Of a stretch of 54,716 nt of DNA, positions 27,435 to 36,521 are shown piece by piece; the stretch's first letter is position 1, and each line of letters begins with the position of its first letter. Source of the stretch: Clostridia bacterium UC5.1-1D10 (lineage in GTDB: Bacteria > Bacillota > Clostridia > Lachnospirales > Anaerotignaceae); contig BBZU01000018.1 in assembly GCA_001304995.1 (NCBI GenBank), forward strand, positions 1-54,716, read 5' to 3'. Under the pieces are notes generated by a model. It was not told the DNA's origin, did no database searches, and saw nothing but the letters and a program-made list of their open reading frames with translations. A program made the translations under genes and the position numbers.

Positions 27435-28517
27435 ATGGCGAATAAAAAGGCAAACAGGACGCCTACTTTAAAGTATGGTACAACAGGATATGATGTGATT
27501 AAAATTTTAATGGACTATAACTATTACCCTGAAGATAAAATATACAACTTAATTACTGATAAACAACCTGACACAATCCGAAAGACGATCAAACTATTGG
27601 AAAATGCAGGTTATATTTTGAGAAAGAAAATCATTGGGGGAAAAACAGTTGTGACACTGAGCAGACTGGGAAAAGATATTTTGAATATCCATAACGAAAA
27701 TACTGCTACTTCTCCAAAGAAAATATCTCGAATGGCAAACATATCAATGGTATCCATGATGTTTAACAAAAGCATTCCAATAAAAAGCTGGGAAGGAAAA
27801 GAAAATGAAATTTACATATCCAAACAGACGATTATCTCTGAAAATCCAGGATGTAAACAAGCATTGACTGCTTCCAGATTTACAGGGGTATATAAACACT
27901 TTGGTAAGATCATGCCAGTATATAAATTAGGTTCTTCTATGTATTGGCAGGAAAATGCGGAACGCCAGACGAAAGAATATCTGGAAAACCATATTTTTGG
28001 ATCTCAAATCACAAGTGCTATTTTCTTGATTGAGAACTATCATACAGAAGCCATGAGGTTCATAAAGCCGTTAGAAGGTGATAGAGAAACGACCGGGAAA
28101 GCATTGAGAGAATCATTGGAATTATCATCATGCTATGAGAAAGTCTTTATGTTTACGACCGATAGAACAGGGATTGAGCAACTGCGTCTGTTCCGTTCAC
28201 TCGCAAACATTGAAGAATTATTTATAGATGCTGTTTTTGAGGACGAAGAAAAATCAACTTCTGATTCCATTATAGATGGCATTATTGACGGTAATTTTTG
28301 TGTCGTGCTATTTGCAAATGACATCATACAGATAAAAAAGGTTTATCGAATGTTAGAGCATGGGTTGATTGATCAATGTGACATCATCTGTTTTGATTTC
28401 CAGGAAGAATATTTAAGGAAGGTGTATGAGAAGTGGCAGGACAAATTAATATACAACAGTTGTTCGCTAAAAGACTTGTTGGAGGTGTATGAACCAGAGA
28501 ACTATGAATACCAATAA
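27435..28517 (+). CDS. possible replication-relaxation/winged-helix protein
   Basis: A soluble protein of about 360 residues. The N-terminal part (GYDVIKILMDYNYYPEDKIY, then TIRKTIKLLENAGYILRKKI and VVTLSRLGKDIL) is a clear winged-helix-like segment with a wing. The remainder is alpha/beta with no catalytic motif I can see. This layout resembles replication-relaxation family proteins found on Gram-positive mobile elements; confidence in that name is low. I chose the ATG at 27435 (GAAAGG 11 bases upstream). An earlier ATG at 27346 starts KKQEATWNPYLDRVPVSKK and would join this frame if one A were added to the A7 run at 27399-27405, so the true N-terminus may be longer. The gene overlaps the coupling-protein start by 29 bases. 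Confidence 0.6.
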   Translation: MANKKANRTPTLKYGTTGYDVIKILMDYNYYPEDKIYNLITDKQPDTIRKTIKLLENAGYILRKKIIGGKTVVTLSRLGKDILNIHNENTATSPKKISRMANISMVSMMFNKSIPIKSWEGKENEIYISKQTIISENPGCKQALTASRFTGVYKHFGKIMPVYKLGSSMYWQENAERQTKEYLENHIFGSQITSAIFLIENYHTEAMRFIKPLEGDRETTGKALRESLELSSCYEKVFMFTTDRTGIEQLRLFRSLANIEELFIDAVFEDEEKSTSDSIIDGIIDGNFCVVLFANDIIQIKKVYRMLEHGLIDQCDIICFDFQEEYLRKVYEKWQDKLIYNSCSLKDLLEVYEPENYEYQ

Positions 28518-31192
28518 GAATAAACGAAAACCATTTAGAGCCATATATAATTTATATGGCTCTAAATTTTTACACAAAATCTTGGATCTTGAAAAGCGTT
28601 TGGAGAAGATTACCGATTTATCCAGAAATGTTCTTCTGGGTCTATTTGCTTGCTGCGTATTGGTCAGTGGCACATTACAATCGCTATTTAGTCGATCCAA
28701 AATGCCACTACTTTGGATTTTTAATGGATTGATTAAGCCGTCTGGATTACTTACATCACTGTTTCTCTTTTCTATTACCGTATTTGCAATCTATTGCCTT
28801 CGCCGTTTCCACAATGCAGCCGATGATGAATATGATGAAGAACGCAACCTGACAAAGTCTGCTCATGGTACACATGGCACTGCATCTTTTCTGGAAGGTG
28901 AAGAAATCAAAAAAAGTCTATGGACTACATACCAACATAGAGGAGGTCAATGGATTTATCATTGGTAAAGTACCAAACATCTCACAGAATGTTGGGTGTA
29001 TTGGAGATATCGTTACTCGTGACGAAGATCTGATGAAGAAGAATTTTCTATCAAATAGAAACACGGTCATTATTGGCTCTCCCGGTACAGGGAAATCAGC
29101 AGCTATTATGATCCAAAATCTGATAGAATCAGCGAAAAGAGGAGAAAGTGTATTTGCGACTGACCCGAAGGGTGAGTTATGTGATAAAACATACCCGATT
29201 TTCAAAGAATTGGGGTATACCGTAAAGGTGTTTAACCTTATCTATCCTTGGGATTCAAACAAATGGAATTTTCTAGCTTGGTTATCAACTCTGGGTGCAG
29301 AAAAAGAAAAGTGGATAACAACAATCAGCTCAATGATTATCAAGAATACATCTGGCGAACGGCAGGATGAATTCTGGGCAAGCACAGCAGATAAATTATT
29401 AAAAGCCCTCATGTCCATCTTATTGGAAATTGCATCTCCAATCGCAACAATCAAGGATAATAAACTTACAGAATACGCAGAGCAATTAAAAGATTTACGA
29501 CAGAGAAGATCACAGAGTAAAACACTGGAAGAAAAACATTTGCTGAACGAACAGATCGAGAAAGTAATCAAAGAAAAATATAACTATCTTACCCAGCGTT
29601 TGAAGCAGTTAAAAAAAATGATCAATGTGTGTAATGTGCCGAGTGAAAAACAAAGATTGATAGATCTGCTTTACAAAATCCAGGCATACCGTAACGATGA
29701 AATGCTTTTGCCACTCATGGATAAGGCTAATCCACCAGAGGACTACGAGCCACTGACGATTGCAGAAGCAAAACATCGTATCTTGAACATAAGCACCTGT
29801 GTAAAATTGCTGCAACTGCGTATCTCTCTGACAAAAGACGAGCAGGCGGCTATGACAGCTTTTAATGCGACGCCACGTTTTGAAAAAGTGAACAGGCTTT
29901 TATATGAATTGGTGTTTAAGGTACCATACGAACAGCGTTCCTATAAAGCCTTACATCAGGTATTTGCAATATCAGATCCAAACCACAGTCTTGCGTTCAG
30001 TTATTGGAGTTCCTTTACTGAATCAAGTGAAAACGTATGTACTTCTGTAAAAGGCGGTCTGGACACTCGTCTATCTGCTTTTAAGCAGCATTATATCCAG
30101 CAAATGGTTTCTGAGAATGATATTGACTTGGAAAAGCCAGGAAAAGAAAAATGTGCGTACTTTTGTATTATTTCCGATCAGGAAACGTCACTGGCGTACA
30201 TATCCTCGCTATTTATTACGATAGCTTTTGCAACACTACAAGCACAAGCTGACGCAAACCCTAACAGGAAATTAAATGTGCGTACCATGTTTTATCTTGA
30301 TGAGTTTGCCAACATAGGCGTTTTGCCGGACTATACCAAGAAGCTCTCAACATTACGTTCCAGAGATATCCATATATTGATGGCAGTTCAAAATCTTCCG
30401 CAGCTCCTGCAGAGATATGACGAAAATTTATGTCTGGAAATGTTCGGTGATTGTGATTTGATGTTATTCTTAGGGTGTGGCAACGAGGATAAAACACCAG
30501 AATTCGTTTCTAACCTTATGGGTAAAATGACAACCAGCACTATTGTCAAGCGAGAAACAAAAAATATCCTTTCACCCATCAAAGATTTCAACATAGGTAT
30601 GATGGAGCAGCAGGGACAGCGTGATTTGATGTATATCAATGAAATCCGTGAACTAAACCAGAATAGGCTAATTGCCCTGACACGAGGACAGAAACCTATG
30701 CAGGTCGAAAAATTTATGTATTTCCATCGTCCAGACTTTGATTGGATCGAGGAATGTATCGCAAAATACCCAACTATATCCGGGCATCCGTTGCCAGGTG
30801 AACAGGCTATTGATCTGGATGGTTTAATCACTTCAGAATTTACGGTGCCTTCGGCTCCTGCTAATGCAAATATCCCAGATATGATAGCTGACCAGGTTGA
30901 TTATGACCTTAATGCTGCATATAAAGCAGAACGAATGCAGGAAATTAGGGATGAATTCTTCCGGTTAAGAACTGAGTGTTCGGACGATGAAGAATTTGAT
31001 ACCCTTGTAAACAGCTATTTTGGCACACAGGCGATAAATAAAAATCAGACGATAAAATCATCGAAAAAAGACGAAACATCGCTACAAGGGCAAGAAATGG
31101 CTCCTGAAGGGCAACCAGAAAAGCAGCCAAGAGCAAAAATTGTAAAAAAATTAAAAAAACAGAACAACACAGTCAATCCAAAAGATTTATGA
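28489..31192 (+). CDS. VirD4/TraG-type coupling protein (frameshifted)
   Basis: The type IV coupling ATPase that brings the relaxase-DNA complex to the channel. The repaired protein is about 900 residues. The N-terminal 130 residues hold two membrane helices (VLLGLFACCVLVSGTLQSLF and SGLLTSLFLFSITVFAIYCL). Then come Walker A IGSPGTGKSAAI near residue 195, DPKGEL, Walker B FYLDEFANIG near 602 and ILMAVQNLPQL, all typical of VirD4/TraG. A long inserted helical segment lies near residues 320-440. The frame breaks in the A7 run at 28909-28915; removing one A gives EGEEIKKVYGLHTNIEEVNG. The 5' end is odd: a terminator-like hairpin lies inside codons 15-28, and the ribosome site GGAGGTG is too close to the first ATG (the ATG at 28504 is an alternative). 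Confidence 0.88.
28533..28571 (+). promoter_or_regulatory. terminator-like hairpin inside the start of the coupling-protein gene
   Basis: A perfect 14-bp inverted repeat (ATTTAGAGCCATAT / ATATGGCTCTAAAT) with a seven-base loop is followed by TTTT. It lies within coding codons (FRAIYNLYGSKF) about 40 bases after the first ATG. It could limit transcription into the coupling-protein gene when translation is weak. Confidence 0.75.
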
Positions 31193-31214
31193 CTGAAATA
31201 AGGAGGTAAACATT

Positions 31215-32492
31215 ATGACAGATTTACGAATGAAATCCATGAGCGAGGAAGAAGGCAAAATCAACCAGAAAATTAAAAATATGTCAAACGATGAAATCGC
31301 TGAATTGATAACGTCATCAGCAGAATCGGATGAAAATAAGAATACTATGATGTCCGATGACGATGATAATTTGAACATTGGCGAAAGTGTATACTCAAGT
31401 GATATCTCACCTGATTTATTTGAGGAAGAAGATGATGATATTCCTGAAGAAATCGTTCCAATGGACGAATTTATCAACATGCATATCGGTAACGAAACAA
31501 ATCATCAATTTAGAGGAAAACGTAAAAGAATCAATTATGGTTCTATCAGCGAAAAAGAAAAATTAGAACGCAAATATCATGCACTTCAAGCTGCTAAATT
31601 CAACGGGGCAATTCTGGATGGCGTTGTAGTAGCTGCAAGAATGATAAACGTAGCTCCTGGACTAGAAGAAATCCTTTTTACTGTATTGCCAACAAAATCA
31701 GAAATCAAAGGACAGGAGATCTACATTGCTGGCTCAGACATGACAAAAATCCTGCAATGGGACGGAAAAGAGGAAAGCAAGGCTATTACCACAAATCTTA
31801 GACGTCGTTTTGCAAAGGGTTGGGTAGATGCAGAAATCCAGTTTTGTATCACATCAATCACAGTTACAGACCCAAATGCCCCACTGACAGAATATTTCGT
31901 CCGAGCAAGCCGTGTAGTAGCAAACAAAATGCTTCAAAACAGATACTTCAAAGCTAATATAAGCTATGAAGTAAAACTGGAAGAAGGGGATATTGTCAAC
32001 GGGAAAGTATTGGCTGTTTTCCCCGGACGTGTTGTATACTCCGTTGCTGGCATTGACCTTTATCTCCACCCGACAATACCTTATATCACAGGTATGTCAC
32101 GCATTGTTCCCGGTGTTTCTGGTAAGCAGTTATTTGAGCAAAATGAGGACAAGGATTGTATGATTGAAAGCTTCACCTGGGACGATAAAATTAAAGAGGT
32201 CGGTACCCTGAGAGTTTCGTTCTATCAGCCGATAAAAGAACAGCTTTTGGAGAAAATCAAAGCCATGAAAGTCAATGATATCTATTCTGCAACCATTATC
32301 CGTTATATCCCATCGAAAGACAATGGACGTACCACTTATATCGTGGCAAAGACAGATATTGGTGTGGAAGTAGTGTGCTTGCTGCCAAACTGGAACAGAC
32401 CACCTGTGGTAATGGATAGCGTGAAAGTAAAAATCGTTGCGATTGCTCCACAAGGTCAAGAAAGCCTTGTCCTGGGTGCAATCAAAAGATAA
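31215..32492 (+). CDS. S1/OB-fold-like protein of the transfer operon
   Basis: A 425-residue soluble protein. The first 115 residues are acidic and low in complexity (for example SDDDDNLNIG, EEEDDDIPEE). The middle is a mixed alpha/beta domain. The C-terminal 190 residues look like two S1/OB-type nucleic-acid-binding barrels: EGDIVNGKVLAVFPGRVVYS with IDLYLHP, then VNDIYSATIIRYIP and VKVKIVAIAPQGQESLVLGA. S1-like folds bind RNA or single-stranded DNA, so it may protect or process nucleic acid during transfer (inference). AAGGAGG lies eight bases before the ATG, and it follows the coupling-protein gene by 22 bases. Confidence 0.55.
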   Translation: MTDLRMKSMSEEEGKINQKIKNMSNDEIAELITSSAESDENKNTMMSDDDDNLNIGESVYSSDISPDLFEEEDDDIPEEIVPMDEFINMHIGNETNHQFRGKRKRINYGSISEKEKLERKYHALQAAKFNGAILDGVVVAARMINVAPGLEEILFTVLPTKSEIKGQEIYIAGSDMTKILQWDGKEESKAITTNLRRRFAKGWVDAEIQFCITSITVTDPNAPLTEYFVRASRVVANKMLQNRYFKANISYEVKLEEGDIVNGKVLAVFPGRVVYSVAGIDLYLHPTIPYITGMSRIVPGVSGKQLFEQNEDKDCMIESFTWDDKIKEVGTLRVSFYQPIKEQLLEKIKAMKVNDIYSATIIRYIPSKDNGRTTYIVAKTDIGVEVVCLLPNWNRPPVVMDSVKVKIVAIAPQGQESLVLGAIKR

Positions 32493-32505
32493 AAGGGGGG
32501 TCATA

Positions 32506-32823
32506 ATGATGCAAAAAAAAGTCGTATCAGGTAATAAAATTAAAATTGAGGTAGAAATACCAAAAGTATACTATGAAGGGCTATTTGCCAATCCATCCGT
32601 TGATAAGGATCTTGTAATGGAAAAAATAGAACAGGCGGTATTGGATTCTCTATCTAAATCATATAAAAACCAGCGTATTTTACCTGCTGCAGTAAGGACA
32701 TATCTGGAAGCTAAATACGGTGAGCCTAATACTCCGCAAGAAGTAAATGAACAAGCCGTACAGATTGTAAACGGAGAATCTGAAGAAGATAATGATGTGT
32801 ATGAAAAACAAGGGACTATGTAA
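32506..32823 (+). CDS. small acidic protein, unknown
   Basis: A 105-residue soluble protein. It starts MMQKKVVSGNKIKIEVEIPK, has a helical middle (VMEKIEQAVLDSLSKSY) and ends in an acidic tail (NGESEEDNDVYEKQ). There is no recognised motif. The start is preceded by GGGGGGTCATA. It lies 13 bases after the S1-like gene and before a strong terminator, so it is the last gene of that transcript segment. Confidence 0.6.
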   Translation: MMQKKVVSGNKIKIEVEIPKVYYEGLFANPSVDKDLVMEKIEQAVLDSLSKSYKNQRILPAAVRTYLEAKYGEPNTPQEVNEQAVQIVNGESEEDNDVYEKQGTM

Positions 32824-32853
32824 CAACTAAAAAACTGAATCAATCTCAGCATA

Positions 32854-32893
32854 AAACAGACTTTGGTAATATGTTTACCAAAGTCTGTTTTTT
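32854..32893 (+). terminator. strong terminator directly before the SLH-protein gene
   Basis: A perfect 16-bp stem (AAACAGACTTTGGTAA / TTACCAAAGTCTGTTT) with a five-base loop and a T run. The next ATG is 35 bases downstream with only a ribosome site between, so no promoter fits. Its inner part matches the 48-bp repeat hairpins at 6311-6438. Confidence 0.92.
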
Positions 32894-32927
32894 ATCAAAA
32901 AACATAAAAAGAAAGGGGATTTATGTT

Positions 32928-34820
32928 ATGAAAAAACAAAAATTACTTGCTATGGCTCTTGCCGGAACATTTCTGATAAGTGTTCCATCACCAGCCTATG
33001 CTGGACAGGAGTTTAGTGACCTTGCCCGTACATCATGGTGTTATGGCTATGTCATGAACATGGTAGGGCATGGGATGTTATCTGGATATCCAGACAACAC
33101 TTTCCGTCAAAACGACTATATTACTCGTGCGGAAACTGCGACAGCTCTTAGCAAACTTGGATTGCCGCAGATATTGGTATCGAAAAACTATACCGATGTG
33201 CAGCAGTTCTCTTGGTATTATTCTCCTATCCAGGACGCCTATCGTTCTGGCGTAGTCCTTGGCATAAACCATGACACTACGGGTAGTAACTTTTATCCAG
33301 ATCGTTATCTGACACGTGCCGATGCTGCCATTATTGCATCACGCCTGTATGGTCTTCAGAAAAACTGGAAAGACACAAGGCTGTCACAATTTTGGGATCA
33401 CAATGATATCCAGGCAAATGCTCGTATGCACGTCCAAAATCTGGTAAGAGCTGGTATTATGTCCGGCTATCCTGACAATACCTTCAGACCAAACCAGCCC
33501 GTAACACGAGCAGAATTCAGCCGTGTTTTCAATTTTGTCACATACACATCATCCAGCGAGCTGGCAGATAATCTAGAAGATTCTTTGGAATACGAGGATA
33601 TCCTGCAGGATGATACTGCATTGGAAGAAGCATCCATTAAAATCGACATTCCAAATAAGCTGTACTACGGCGAAAATTCTTCAACCACTGTTCGCCTGAA
33701 GACAGAAAATATCCCTGATGGTACATTGATTCCTCTGTTCCTGAGCAATAATGGCAGTGGTATTACGATTCCATCTAGTGTTAGGGTCTACAATAACACT
33801 GCATCTTTCGAGATGTATACCTCCAGATATACCGAATGTCAGACCTACACCCTGACAGCCACCTACGAAGGAAAACGCTTCTCTGAAACATTCTACCTCA
33901 ATAAAAACGATAACATGAGCAACGACGTATATATCAAGAAGATTGACGTCGAATCCTCTTTACGTTATGGCAGAAATGATACCATTGAAGTAGTTGTCAC
34001 AACCAAGGATGTACCAAATGGGGAATATGTATATGGTACCATTACTGGCAGAGGACTGTACTTGGAAGATGAAAAGGTAAAAGTCCGTAACAATAAAGCC
34101 GTTTTTGAAGTAAACAGCAAATCTTCCACACCAACTGGTATTTATCAATTCAAAGCAGAATATGACGGACATTACCGTACCGCAGATGTAGTTGTTTCTG
34201 AAACACCTTCCGATAAACCTTTCGTTGTTGATACAGTCGTGGAACGTGCATTGCACAAAGGTGTCAACGATAGCATTGACATCACGGTATATACAAATAA
34301 TGCCCTCAACGGGCAGTATATGACTGCCAAGATAACCGGGAAAGTCAATGGCAGCACCATTTATCCTAATGAAGCTGGGCTGAATGTGACAACTCCTGTT
34401 CTTGTCTACAACAACAAGGCTGTATTTACAGTATATAGCTCACCCTATACACCTGAAGGTGGGTACGAACTGAAAATCAACTATGATGGCAGCACCCATA
34501 AAATCAAATTCTATGTTGGCGAAAATGACATCGAAGAACCCGAAAAGAAAGGTAGTATCCGATATATTGACGTTGACGATTATTTGAGAGAAGGTCGCAG
34601 TGATTCTACCCTTGTAACAGTCAGAACAAAAGATGTTCCTGATGGCACAGATCTGTATCCAGAAGTGGAATATGGTCTGACTGTACCATATCGCTGCACC
34701 GTTTATGACAACAAAGCAGAATTTTACGTTCGTAACAGACCATCTACCGATGCAGGCAGATATGACCTTTGGATCGACTATAATGGCGAAACATACGAAA
34801 CAACCGTTCGTGTTAAGTAA
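32928..34820 (+). CDS. SLH-domain surface protein with repeated beta domains
   Basis: A 630-residue exported protein held to the cell wall by S-layer homology domains. A signal peptide (KKQKLLAMALAGTFLISVPS, PAYA) is followed by three SLH modules (about 27-205) with LSGYPDNTFRQNDYITRAE, the FYPDRYLTRADAA variant and MSGYPDNTFRPNQPVTRAE. After an acidic linker come four repeats of about 95 residues with a shared pattern, for example LYYGENSSTTVRLKTENIPD, LRYGRNDTIEVVVTTKDVPN and LREGRSDSTLVTVRTKDVPD, each ending in a YDG/YNG turn. These look like Ig-like or CARDB-type beta modules. SLH modules bind pyruvylated secondary wall polymers. AAAGGGGA precedes the ATG. Another surface-contact candidate of the element. 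Confidence 0.88.
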   Translation: MKKQKLLAMALAGTFLISVPSPAYAGQEFSDLARTSWCYGYVMNMVGHGMLSGYPDNTFRQNDYITRAETATALSKLGLPQILVSKNYTDVQQFSWYYSPIQDAYRSGVVLGINHDTTGSNFYPDRYLTRADAAIIASRLYGLQKNWKDTRLSQFWDHNDIQANARMHVQNLVRAGIMSGYPDNTFRPNQPVTRAEFSRVFNFVTYTSSSELADNLEDSLEYEDILQDDTALEEASIKIDIPNKLYYGENSSTTVRLKTENIPDGTLIPLFLSNNGSGITIPSSVRVYNNTASFEMYTSRYTECQTYTLTATYEGKRFSETFYLNKNDNMSNDVYIKKIDVESSLRYGRNDTIEVVVTTKDVPNGEYVYGTITGRGLYLEDEKVKVRNNKAVFEVNSKSSTPTGIYQFKAEYDGHYRTADVVVSETPSDKPFVVDTVVERALHKGVNDSIDITVYTNNALNGQYMTAKITGKVNGSTIYPNEAGLNVTTPVLVYNNKAVFTVYSSPYTPEGGYELKINYDGSTHKIKFYVGENDIEEPEKKGSIRYIDVDDYLREGRSDSTLVTVRTKDVPDGTDLYPEVEYGLTVPYRCTVYDNKAEFYVRNRPSTDAGRYDLWIDYNGETYETTVRVK

Positions 34821-34831
34821 AGGATGCTGCT

Positions 34832-35045
34832 ATGTATAAAAAAGAGAAAGAAGTCTTTAATCAAAGAATATATCAAACACTGGTAGAGCCTTGGGTCGAT
34901 GCCAGGAAGAAAGCAGGAATTACACAGAAAAAACTGGCAGAACTTTCCGGCATTCCTCAAGAAGCCATTCCGTATAGCAGATGCTTTGAATCTTCAAATT
35001 AAATTTAGAGTTGTCCGTGCTTCAAAACAAACTAAAAAGAAGTGA
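34832..35045 (+). pseudogene. XRE-type regulator broken by internal deletion
   Basis: The first 40 codons (MYKKEKEVFNQRIYQTLVEP, ARKKAGITQKKLAELSGIPQ) are the start of a helix-turn-helix regulator. The frame then runs to a stop at 35000-35002. The other frame holds the expected C-terminus: FRIADALNLQIKFRVVRAS and QTKKK, stop at 35043-35045. The second half of the HTH is absent between them, so a real deletion of roughly 50-60 bases is likely. There is no homopolymer at the junction, unlike the other broken genes here. It begins 12 bases after the SLH gene. Confidence 0.75.
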
Positions 35046-35085
35046 AAAAAACCTCCATTTACGTTTGTAGATGGAGGTTTTTTTT
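35046..35085 (+). terminator. Rho-independent terminator
   Basis: AAACCTCCAT pairs with ATGGAGGTTT around a 12-base loop and is followed by a long T run. It ends the surface-protein transcript. Confidence 0.9.
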
Positions 35086-35112
35086 AGATTTTTGCTATAT
35101 AAAGGGACACTA

Positions 35113-35146
35113 AAGACTTCGCAAAAGCATAATTTTGCGAAGTCTT
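35113..35146. promoter_or_regulatory. perfect 14-bp inverted repeat upstream of regulator
   Basis: AAGACTTCGCAAAA and TTTTGCGAAGTCTT flank a six-base centre. There is no T run. It lies about 65 bases upstream of the extended -10 at 35209-35217 of the XRE regulator gene and may be an operator or a weak terminator. Confidence 0.6.
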
Positions 35147-35208
35147 ATATGCTATAAGCACCTAATAAAAATTATTTTTTCAACTTTGCCATATAAAGAT
35201 TTTTCCTG

Positions 35209-35217
35209 TGTTATAAT
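35209..35217 (+). promoter_or_regulatory. extended -10 promoter element of the XRE gene
   Basis: TGTTATAAT is an extended -10 (TGn plus TATAAT) 25 bases before the regulator start. No -35 at 17-base spacing is evident, which fits an extended -10 promoter. Confidence 0.6.
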
Positions 35218-35241
35218 AAAACCGAAACGAGGTGATAGATT

Positions 35242-35859
35242 ATGATGACGCCAACAGGTCGAAGAATTTATAAAGCACGAATGAAATTACATATCACTCA
35301 AGCTAAACTTGGAGAAATGATCGGCAGCAATATGGAAACCATTGATAAGTACGAACAAGGATTTATCCCGGAAGATAGCATCCCTTTTACAGATCTGGAA
35401 AAGATAGCAGACATATTAAAAATCTCTGTTGGTTACCTGAAAGGCTGGGAGCCAAGCCCTTTCGAGGACGATGATGAGGATGATTACGATATTGCCAGAA
35501 AATTTGTGGAAAATGAGAATAATCTATTGGATGAGTTTCTTGATCCCGATTATCCCGACTTTGTCTACTGGTCACTCGTCGGCAAAACACCAGAAGAATT
35601 GGATGAAATAGTGGATACTGGCTTTTTTAACTCTCACATTGAAGGTTTCCTTACACTGGCACTCAGAGAAGCTGAATATACAGAAGGTGAAGTAAACCAT
35701 ATTCGCCAGATTTTAAGAAAAAAGGTATTAAAAAATACAACAGCAGAAGAAGCCAGAAAAACAGGGGCACTGCTAGGTAAGATCTACAAGCCGCAACCTC
35801 CAAAACCAAAACAAGTTGGAAAATCCAATATTTACAAATTCCCAGAACAAAATCAATAA
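35242..35859 (+). CDS. XRE-family transcriptional regulator with C-terminal domain
   Basis: A 205-residue DNA-binding protein. The N-terminal 70 residues are a canonical XRE helix-turn-helix (RRIYKARMKLHITQAKLGEM, IGSNMETIDKYEQG, LEKIADILKISVGYLKGWEP). A strongly acidic hinge (FEDDDEDDYD) and a helical C-terminal region of about 120 residues follow. The C-terminal part is not recognised and may sense a ligand or form dimers. GAGGTGATAGATT precedes the ATG pair. It is convergent with the minus-strand XRE gene at 35898-36421, and the two share a terminator. The pair may form the control centre of the element. Confidence 0.85.
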   Translation: MMTPTGRRIYKARMKLHITQAKLGEMIGSNMETIDKYEQGFIPEDSIPFTDLEKIADILKISVGYLKGWEPSPFEDDDEDDYDIARKFVENENNLLDEFLDPDYPDFVYWSLVGKTPEELDEIVDTGFFNSHIEGFLTLALREAEYTEGEVNHIRQILRKKVLKNTTAEEARKTGALLGKIYKPQPPKPKQVGKSNIYKFPEQNQ

Positions 35860-35860
35860 A

Positions 35861-35898
35861 AAAACTCTCCTTCGATTAGATTATCGAGGGAGAGTTTT
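35861..35898. terminator. bidirectional terminator between convergent regulators
   Basis: A stem of about 15 bp (AAAACTCTCCTTCGA with TCGAGGGAGAGTTTT, one G-U pair) with A runs on the left and T runs on the right. It can serve both convergent genes. Confidence 0.85.
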
Positions 35899-36421
35899 CA
35901 TTCCATGTTCTCTATACCATAACGCTCGTTCAGTATATTATTATCAAACCTATACGCTACCCAGGTTTTCTTGTAGTCTAATAATGATAACGTGCGATTA
36001 TAATTGTAAATAATAACAAATTCAAAGCATATATCTTCCTGCTCCTGCAGCTCTCCGACACGTTTAACCCCTATGATCGCTGGAAAGATTTCTCCATATT
36101 CAAAGTCCTCTCCATGCAACATCTTAACTAGGATCGGTTGCCTTGTATTATAAAGATTTACAAAGTCTTCAGGTACAAGTTCGGTGTATTTTTTTCGTTT
36201 CTGCCATAACTTAGTTTCTTTTTGAATCTGGAAACAGGTATATCTAAGAATTTTGCTATTTTATTTTGTATTTCTTCACTTGGCATTATGCCCTTTTCTA
36301 TCTGAGATATCATTGCTTGGCTTACCCCGATTTTTTTCGCCAATTCAATCTGTGTATATCTATTATTCTTACGATATGCCCGTATAGTCGCACCCAAGTT
36401 ATATTGAACTTTATCCCCCAT
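35898..36421 (-). CDS. XRE-family regulator, minus strand (frameshifted)
   Basis: A repressor-type protein of about 174 residues. The N-terminal HTH is clear (GATIRAYRKNNRYTQIELAK, KIGVSQAMISQIEKG, IAKFLDIPVSRF). The first frame ends at 36158 with an unlikely tail. Adding one base to the T7 run at 36189-36195 (A run on the coding strand) gives RNEKKYTELVPEDFVNLYNT, continuing into the frame that holds MLHGEDFEYGEIFPAIIGVK and the end at 35898. The single repaired protein makes sense of both pieces. It has its own promoter at 36470-36498 and is convergent with the plus-strand XRE gene. Its targets are unknown. Confidence 0.75.
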
Positions 36422-36469
36422 ATTACCACCCCTTTTTCATTTAAGGTATATTTTTCCACCCCCTTTGTA

Positions 36470-36498
36470 AGTATAGCAAAATTCGACAAAAAATACAA
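36470..36498 (-). promoter_or_regulatory. promoter of the minus-strand XRE gene
   Basis: On the minus strand TTGTAT and TATACT are separated by 17 bases, and TGC directly precedes the -10. It ends about 50 bases upstream of the start codon at 36421 and lies just after the helicase stop codon. Confidence 0.65.
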
Positions 36499-36521
36499 TT
36501 TGGGTTATTTACTATTTCCTG

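Noticed and set aside
35242-36421. A phage CI/Cro-type divergent switch
   Set aside because: The two XRE genes are convergent with a shared terminator, not divergent from a shared operator.
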